A DNA stretch of 64,000 nucleotides from Annona cherimola (Eukaryota > Streptophyta > Magnoliopsida > Magnoliales > Annonaceae): the NCBI GenBank assembly GCA_030490835.1, contig CM059973.1:54874008-54938007 (forward strand). The letters run 5' to 3'. This document shows, in pieces, positions 58,082 through 64,000 of this stretch. Each line of letters opens with the position of its first letter. Position 1 is the stretch's first letter. Both the position numbers and the translations under genes were made by a program. The notes beneath the pieces are model-generated. The model was not told the origin of the DNA and did no database searches. It saw only the letters and a program-made list of their open reading frames with translations.

Positions 58082-59350
58082 TTACAGAATCAAGCCGTTG
58101 GCTATGGCCCGATTCGTGCCGAGATGAGTCGTCTCGTAAACGGGAAGCTCTTCCCGATACCTTTCCATCCCAGTTGCCGTCAGATTCTCGAGCTCGAACA
58201 GATCTGAGCTGGAACAGCTGCCGGCGTCGTCGTCGTCGTCTTCGTCGTCGACGTCTTCGTGGCTGTGATGGACGGCTCTGATCACTTCTTCCAGGCGCTC
58301 TCTTTTCTTCAGCTGGAATTCTTTCAGCATCTCCTTCGCCGCCTCCTCCACCCTCTTGCTCTTCTCCACCAGGTGGATTTTCAGGTCGTCGTCACCGCCT
58401 CCGCACGGTCTGCCGGCCTCGTCGACTATGAGGAAGCGGACGGATCTCTTCACGCCGCCGTTGATGGGCTTCCCACCTCTTGACGACGGCGTCTTGCTGA
58501 GGCAGGATCTGGAGAAGGAAGAAGCGGAGGAGCAGGTGGAGGCCTGCGCGGATTTTGATTTCCGGTCGTAGCCCGGATCGTGGGGACCGTCGATCGAGGA
58601 GGAAGAAGACAGGATCTTCGCCTTCTTTGCTTGGCCGGCGGCGAAAATGGAGTTGAGGAAGCTGGCGAGGCGGCCGCCGGGGGAGATGGGCTGGCGGCCC
58701 TTCTTCAGCTCGTTGTAGATCTTGGAAGCCGTCCTCGACTTGGTCTTGATGAAGCCGTCCTGCTTCGACGTCTTCTTCTTCTTCTGCTCAGCGGCGGCGG
58801 CGGACGGAGGAGGGATGTAGATGGTGGGGGGGATTTGTTGGGTTTTATTGTGCATGGAAGGTGGGATGGGGTTGGGATGGTGGTGCGAGTAGGCGGAGGA
58901 GTGGCGGCGTAGGCCGTAGATGGATTCCGTCTCGGAGGAGGAGAAGCCGCCGCCGCAGCTGGAGTCGGAAGAACTGGAAGTGGAATTGAAGAAGGTGGTG
59001 GGTTTTCGGAACCCATCGTCGAAATCCGACCATCTGAGAGTGGTGGGTTTCTCGGCGTTGGCGGATTTCTTCTCTAGCCATTGGTCGATGCGGCAGGAGT
59101 GCATGCAACCATGGTGGTGGTCTCTGCTGCTCTGTTTCTTGCGCATGGTTTGTTGGTAGAAAAAGAGCTGCTGCTGCTCTTCTTCTTCGTCATGGTCGGC
59201 GAAGGTTTGATGGTGGTGGTGGTGGTCTAGTCCTTGTTCGTTGTCGATGGAGCGGTAGATGGCGTCGAGAAGAGTGGAAGAGAAGGATGGGTTTCTGCAG
59301 GCGTGATGGTGGGATCTCTTTTCTCGGAGACATTTCTCGTATCCCTCCAT
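58082..59350 (-). CDS. BIG GRAIN 1-like (BG1-like) protein, 422 aa, single exon
   Basis: BG1 of rice is a plasma-membrane-associated positive regulator of auxin response and transport that affects grain size; this protein belongs to its family. Seen here: the family's N-terminal motif 'NPSFSSTLLDAIYRSID' (residues 20-36), His-rich and acidic low-complexity stretches (41-61, 78-80), 'TLRWSDF' (104-110), the basic core 'RTASKIYNELKKGRQPISPG' followed by 'GRLASFLNSIFAAGQAKKAK' (206-245), 'RSVRFLIVDEAGRP' (302-315), a charged probable helix (323-360), an acidic run (366-375), 'SSSDLFELENL' (380-390) and 'ELPVYETT' (401-408). No signal peptide or membrane segment, no stops or intron signals. I chose the ATG at 59350 because it is the first in frame and the conserved block starts 19 residues later. 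No neighbouring gene is visible. Family call firm; precise role inferred. Confidence 0.92.
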   Translation of the reverse strand: MEGYEKCLREKRSHHHACRNPSFSSTLLDAIYRSIDNEQGLDHHHHHQTFADHDEEEEQQQLFFYQQTMRKKQSSRDHHHGCMHSCRIDQWLEKKSANAEKPTTLRWSDFDDGFRKPTTFFNSTSSSSDSSCGGGFSSSETESIYGLRRHSSAYSHHHPNPIPPSMHNKTQQIPPTIYIPPPSAAAAEQKKKKTSKQDGFIKTKSRTASKIYNELKKGRQPISPGGRLASFLNSIFAAGQAKKAKILSSSSSIDGPHDPGYDRKSKSAQASTCSSASSFSRSCLSKTPSSRGGKPINGGVKRSVRFLIVDEAGRPCGGGDDDLKIHLVEKSKRVEEAAKEMLKEFQLKKRERLEEVIRAVHHSHEDVDDEDDDDDAGSCSSSDLFELENLTATGMERYREELPVYETTHLGTNRAIANGLIL

Positions 59351-59365
59351 ATCCAGCTAGCTACT

Positions 59366-59386
59366 CTGCTGCTGCTGCTGCTGCTG
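59366..59386 (-). repeat. CAG/CTG trinucleotide repeat in the probable 5'UTR
   Basis: About seven CTG units on the plus strand (CAG on the transcript), starting 15 bases upstream of the ATG of the BG1-like gene. Confidence 0.85.
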
Positions 59387-59389
59387 TGC

Positions 59390-59392
<3 letters not shown>

Positions 59393-59441
<49 letters not shown>

Positions 59442-59456
59442 GGAGGGAGGGAGGGA
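59393..59456 (-). repeat. (GA)n then (GGGA)n microsatellite in the probable 5'UTR/promoter
   Basis: About 23 AG units followed by four GGGA-like units, so CT-rich on the transcript strand of the BG1-like gene. CT tracts just upstream of plant start codons are common in leaders and can bind GAGA-binding (BPC) proteins; a regulatory role here is inference. The plus frames running through it (59234-59464, 59287-59526) are artefacts of the repeat. Confidence 0.85.
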
Positions 59457-59459
59457 GTT

Positions 59460-60215
59460 TTTAAGAGTAAGAGAAGAGAGAGCGGAACAGGAGGCTTTAA
59501 GAAGGGAAGGTATCTCATGCTCATGAGCATGCGCCCCGCATGCTATGCTCTGCTCTGCTATCCAAGTTGGCACTTGACAGCGTGGCATTTCGATGACATG
59601 GCATTCTTTTCATTTTCTTTCATTTGCGTGGGGTTTCTCCGGTAAAAACAATACCGTACGTACCTTTGATAAATTGCAAATGAGGCTCCATAATTTGGAT
59701 ATTTGCAATATTCCCTGTCTAAGTTTCGAAAGATCTCCGCGAGATGTGCTACTTCCCCCTATCTCATTTCGGTTGTGAGAGGAGGTGTGAAGTTAAAGCA
59801 TAAGAAAAAATCATACTTCTTAAGTTAGCTTAAGTTAGCTTTTGAGGTAAGAGTTAGAAAATCATTTTGATGGGAAAATTCAATTTAGAGCCCAAAATGT
59901 AGGATTACCTAACATCCCCATCACCTTCTAACTTTTTTCATCATAAATTTTTCAGAAAATAATTTGATATTTAACTACTTAGTTATTTTTTCATTTTGAT
60001 TCCTACATCTCAAATCACTTTTACTGCAACTACCTTCGCTATTCTTACTTTGCAGAATTATTCATCCTAAATTTTTGAGCAAATCCTCATTTAATCACTT
60101 TTTTTGTATGATTACTGTGAATGACAACTATCTACTTTTAATCTTTAATTACAATTCTCTCTTTTTTTCAAAAAAAATGTCCAAGTATATGAAATGGACA
60201 CATCAAAGCACACCT
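59460..60215. other. Probable promoter region of the BG1-like gene
   Basis: Sequence upstream of the minus-strand gene. It includes a palindromic 'CTCATGCTCATGAGCATG' near 59514-59531. I see no convincing TATA box at a fixed distance. Positions 59815-59840 hold a short duplicate of TTAGCTTAAG. Confidence 0.4.
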
Positions 60216-60219
60216 ACTT

Positions 60220-60460
60220 CTAAATTCAACTTAGTTTATGACAACTTCGCCAACGTTGTTTGTGCGCCAGTGGTAGGAGACATTGTTCAATCTGTGGTTG
60301 ACCTCGGTTCAATCCCAGTTATCTACAAGTGGAGTTGTATTTTTATATTTATAGGCAGAATTGTGTGTCTTCGTATTCTTTATGTGGGAGCAGTGTTTTT
60401 TCTACTCATAGACTTTAATATAAGTTTTAACACTTCTACTCATAGACTTTAATATAAGTT
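60220..60460 (+). repeat. SINE-like tRNA-derived element
   Basis: Shows a pol III A-box-like 'TGCGCCAGTGGTAGGAG' (about 60261) and a B-box 'GACCTCGGTTCAATCCCAG' (about 60300-60318), about 35 bp apart as in tRNA-derived SINEs. A T-rich and A-rich tail follows with a 28-base near-perfect tandem duplicate of 'TTCTACTCATAGACTTTAAT' + 'ATAAGTTT' (60398-60425 and 60433-60460). The 125-codon plus frame 60075-60452 runs across it and is not taken as a gene. Confidence 0.6.
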
Positions 60461-60464
60461 TAAT

Positions 60465-62730
60465 ATATTGTATGAGGTACTTTTTATAGATGTAACTTGA
60501 ATAAAAAAAGAAGTTTATAAGGACTTCTTAAAATGCATATATAGCTTTCATAGGTTTATTTTGCACACTTTTATCACTTCCCAAAAAAATTAAAGAAATA
60601 AGAGTCCCCATTAAAGGATTAATGGATTGAGAGGATGCCATTAGTTTGTAAATTCGATTTTGCAAATAAAGTGTCTGGGTTATTTACAAAATCAGGAATT
60701 TGTAAATATGTAAAATCAAAAGATATTGGTAAGTATATGCAAAAATATTAAAACTGGATCACGAATCTGCATATAAGACTTGAATTCTGCAGCATTTTAA
60801 AACTTAGAAAATCCTCAAATTCAACAAAATTACGGGATTGTGAAACGAAAGGCCCCATTCTGCTTTTTGTAGCCACTCATATTCCACAAGTAAAGTTCGT
60901 CTTCTTCTTTGTTTCGAAAACTATTATAATAATATTATTTTTTTGTATTTTCCTCCCAACCGTCTCAACCCACCCACCGTTATAACGTAACCGCGCTACA
61001 AGACGATCCTGACCGTTGATTCAAAGCGGGCAGTTTTCTTGATGTCGATCAATGATGAGTCGGGTAGTTAAATATATAATCCAAGATTTTGATTGTGTGG
61101 TCCAAAAGATGGAGGCAGGACACGATTTAATCAGATTTATTGGAGAGAATAATGAAGAATTCCACAACTACCGCAATTCAATGCATTCATTGTACAGAAG
61201 AGCATCAATATTCACTAGATCACCGCAGATTTTTTCTCTTTATAATCATGCCTAGAGAGAGAGAAAAATAAATAAATAAATCGACCTTTCTCTGCAAGAC
61301 CGGTATAGAAAATCTCCACACACGCACACACCGCCTATGGGGCCATTCTGAAACATTTTAATCTCATCCACACCGTTCATGAAATCACTGGGGAAAGCAA
61401 TTTCGTTGGGCAGTTTTCAAAAAGGATCAATAAGCCTAAAACTTAGGTGTTTCACAAAGCACGGAGTATATAGAATTGGGATGATTGCAGGTATTGATAA
61501 TATTAATTATTTGTTTAAAAATTTTCCGTTTGCATGCCGTCAAACCTTTTTTAGTTAATTATAAATTGTCTTTTATTTCCAGAATTAATTAATTAATTAA
61601 TTAATTAATAATAATAATAATAATAATAATCTGACATTGGTTCAAAACCCAAATCCACGAGGCATGCATGTAGATGGAGGAATGTGTGTACTACTGCAAA
61701 CGTGTATGTGCCTTCAAAAGGATTCGGTTGCATTAGCTGGTGCACGCGTTGTATTTTCCGTGTAAGTTCACAGAACGAACGTGCATTAGAATATACAGGC
61801 CAAGGATAATCACGTCCATATATGTACACAGAGCCTCATTGTATGGATGTGAGCCAGCCGCCATGTTTCTCTTTTCTCCCACCCTTGCACGTGAACCACA
61901 TATAATCCATGGATCTTATCATAAAATTAATTATGTGCAAAAATTTTCGATTCTTCCATGAATAAGAAATAAGAGATTTTAATAATTTTACGTTAGACAT
62001 GATATTTAATTTGCTACATGATATGGATTTTCATATTTTTGTAGGTTTTTAGTCCACATGATGATCGAATGGATGGTCCAAATTAACTTGCCACGTACGT
62101 AGGGTCTATGATTTGATAAACTAAATATACACATTCCTTAGTTGAATTATAATACACTGGATTTGGAGAGCCCAAGATCGAGTGGGTTTGTTAGAGAAGG
62201 TACAATACACCATCATATTCTTGGATCCAATTCCAACCTTTGTAGAAAAGTGGGCTGAAACCCAGATTGAGTATTGTTATTTTGGACAATCTTTTGTATC
62301 TCTGCAAGACATCATCTAAAACACATGATTATAACAAAAGTACATCACTAAATTTTCAATGAATTAGTTTTGGACCAAAGAGGATCTAATTGATTGAACA
62401 GGGCTGTGAAATAGTCCACGTAGGTACTTAGAACTAATGTTGTCCTTACGTGAAATTAGTCACTCAATGTTAACAATGAGAAAGTGGGCCAGCATTTGGT
62501 TTTATGATAAATTGAAAGGGAAATGATAATATTGTAGGAGGAAGGTCTCCATGAAATCACGTGGCAGCGGAATTAACGGTAATTACATGTGATGGTGGAG
62601 GGAGAAAAGGTGGTAAGTTAGTGCGTGCCTGCGTGGTGTCGACGCCAGCACACGAGGATTCCTTGCTAGCTAGTGGAAGCCTTTCCAAGCAAGGATAGCA
62701 GCCATCATTTGCAAGCAAAGGACAGCATCC
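60465..62730. other. Intergenic region, nothing coding recognised; microsatellites at 61583-61630
   Basis: No domain in the short frames. At 61583-61609 there is an (AATT)n run passing into (ATA)n to 61630. On the minus strand 61632-61665 reads 'GATTTGGGTTTTGAACCAA', a B-box-like phrase ending near the ATA run, so a decayed SINE tail is possible. Confidence 0.4.

Positions 62731-62733
<3 letters not shown>

Positions 62734-62779
<46 letters not shown>
62734..62779. repeat. (CT)n microsatellite
   Basis: About 23 uninterrupted CT units, mirroring in length the GA tract at 59393. No gene can be tied to it. Confidence 0.95.
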
Positions 62780-62782
<3 letters not shown>

Positions 62783-63265
62783 TTATTACGCCTCCACTCA
62801 ATCTGATCCGTTGAAATGGTTCAGAACCGATTCAGAAGATTGTTTACTCACAAAAAAAAAAAAAAAAAAAATCAATTTGAGATTAGCAATGAATTGTTTG
62901 GTTACTAAAGTGACATTATTTAGCAAAAAAAGCTAACGTCCTCACTAAATGTGAGTAAACTAAGCCCTTTAAAAATCTAATTTCTTTTAAAATTCCTTCT
63001 TAAAAACATATTGCCCCAAAGTTTTAGCATCAAACTCATAATTAAGATTCACTGCTTTAACTTCATTGCAGAAAAATAATAGCAAAAAAATTGTTTCAAA
63101 AAGAACCACAAAGCTGCCTTTTTAGCTACGAAATATAATTTTTTTTTTCTAAAAGTTAATGAACTTGTTGCATTGCTAATTGAAAGATTTTTTTTGTTGT
63201 ACTCATACTCCAATATATTTTAGGGGTTAAATTCAAATACTATCATAGATCATACCCGTAATTAT

Positions 63266-63740
63266 AAATAGGAAAATTCCACAAATATCTAGGGATTTTG
63301 TCCTCAATTCTAATTATACTAATGAATCTTAAAAAATTCCAAACATACTTATGCATTTTGTCAAAAATTTCTTTTATACTCATCCCATTAGAGCTCTGAT
63401 AAAGGGGCTATTAACCTTTTTATAGAGTGTCAAATATGTCCAAGCCTTAGTTTTAATTTTATAACTAAAAATTCACATTCTAAGATACCTTTACACCTAT
63501 AGAATCATATATTATTTCAATGTAAAATTTTAGCTTTAAAAAAATTAAACCTAAATTATATCAAAACTTGGTATATTCGTCATTTCACAAGGAGGCTAAC
63601 ATTTCCTTTAATGAATCCCTAATAGTATGGATATAAATGAAATTTTAGGCAAAATATGCTAGTATATTTAGAATTTTTGAAAGTTCATGGATAGAAATGA
63701 AATTAGGGGTAAAATTTGTAGGCATATGTAAAATTAAATT
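63266..63740. mobile_element. TIR-bearing MITE-like element
   Basis: Left phrases 'TTCCACAAATATCTAGGGAT' and 'TCCTCAATTCTAATTATACT' pair with right phrases 'GAAATTAGGGGTAAAATTTG' and 'GTAGGCATATGTAAAATT'. The inner pair 'CCAAACATACTTATGCATTT' / 'AAATATGCTAGTATATTTAG' fits as well. Similar in design to family M1 but not the same sequence. Boundaries approximate. Confidence 0.5.
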
Positions 63741-64000
63741 TACCATTATAAATATAACCATAATACATCTATAAGATAGCAAATATGAATATACCTTTTA
63801 AGTCATCTCATCTTATAAACATGACGAAATTGTTAGTTTCATTTATATATCTTTTAATCTTTGCTAAAACCTGAATTCATGTCCTCATTCGTCATGTAAA
63901 GAAGGTTTTACTGTTTATTGTAGTAGCTTTATTTTTTATTCATATAGGAGAAACTTTGTTTATATATAATGTAGATTCTAACAAGGAGATTTTAATAAAA

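Noticed and set aside
58580..58912. Plus-strand and alternative-frame open frames inside 58250-59160
   Set aside because: They are shadows of the GC-rich BG1-like coding sequence; the minus 422-codon frame carries the family motifs.
60075..60452. 125-codon plus-strand open frame as a gene
   Set aside because: It spans pol III-like A and B boxes and the duplicated tail of a SINE-like element; composition is like non-coding DNA.

Overview
This window looks like nuclear DNA from a flowering plant. The clues are one intact plant-specific gene (a BIG GRAIN 1-like auxin-related protein), fragments of other plant families (HIPP-type metal-binding protein, class V chitinase), plant L1-type LINE, CACTA, Mutator and Ty1-copia remains, and AT-rich intergenic sequence full of small inverted-repeat elements. 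I cannot name the species. Gene density is very low: I can support one complete protein-coding gene in 64 kb, at 58082-59350 on the minus strand.

Layout. 1-10 kb: AT-rich sequence with several MITE-like elements, a decayed CACTA (TNP2) transposase on the minus strand at about 5590-6490, and a probable gypsy LTR remnant near 9.4-10.4 kb. 10.7-14.2 kb: a 3.5 kb Mutator-like element with ~150 bp terminal inverted repeats and a 7 bp target duplication. It carries broken pieces of a HIPP/HMA gene and a GH18 class V chitinase, and a second inverted-repeat element with a perfect 10 bp target duplication sits inside it. 14.3-26.6 kb: dispersed repeats, a LINE endonuclease fragment, two minisatellite arrays, one copy of a GTCGACT-rich LTR family, fold-back MITEs, and a 333 bp copia-like solo LTR that splits a duplicated repeat whose unsplit copy is also in the window.

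26.6-37.9 kb: one old L1-type LINE on the minus strand. It is interrupted by a 5.67 kb TG...CA insertion with a perfect 5 bp target duplication, and that insertion in turn contains a 1.7 kb solo LTR. Removing the insertion joins the LINE reverse transcriptase region to its zf-RVT/RNase H region. 37.9-40.9 kb: a 3' LTR with its polypurine tract and an ORF3-like remnant from a SIRE/Maximus-type copia element on the minus strand; this identifies the GTCGACT-rich family as copia LTRs. 41-55 kb: more MITEs, a fourth copy of that LTR, a second, inverted copy of the 14.3-15.8 kb repeat, and a textbook fold-back element with a perfect 9 bp target duplication at 54678-55031. 55-64 kb: the genic neighbourhood of the BIG GRAIN 1-like gene, with long GA/CT microsatellites and a SINE-like element.

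Apart from the BG1-like gene, nearly every protein-like signal is an inactive transposon remnant or a captured, broken gene piece. I found no tRNA, rRNA, CRISPR or prokaryote-like operon. All family assignments come from reading motifs by eye, with no database search.
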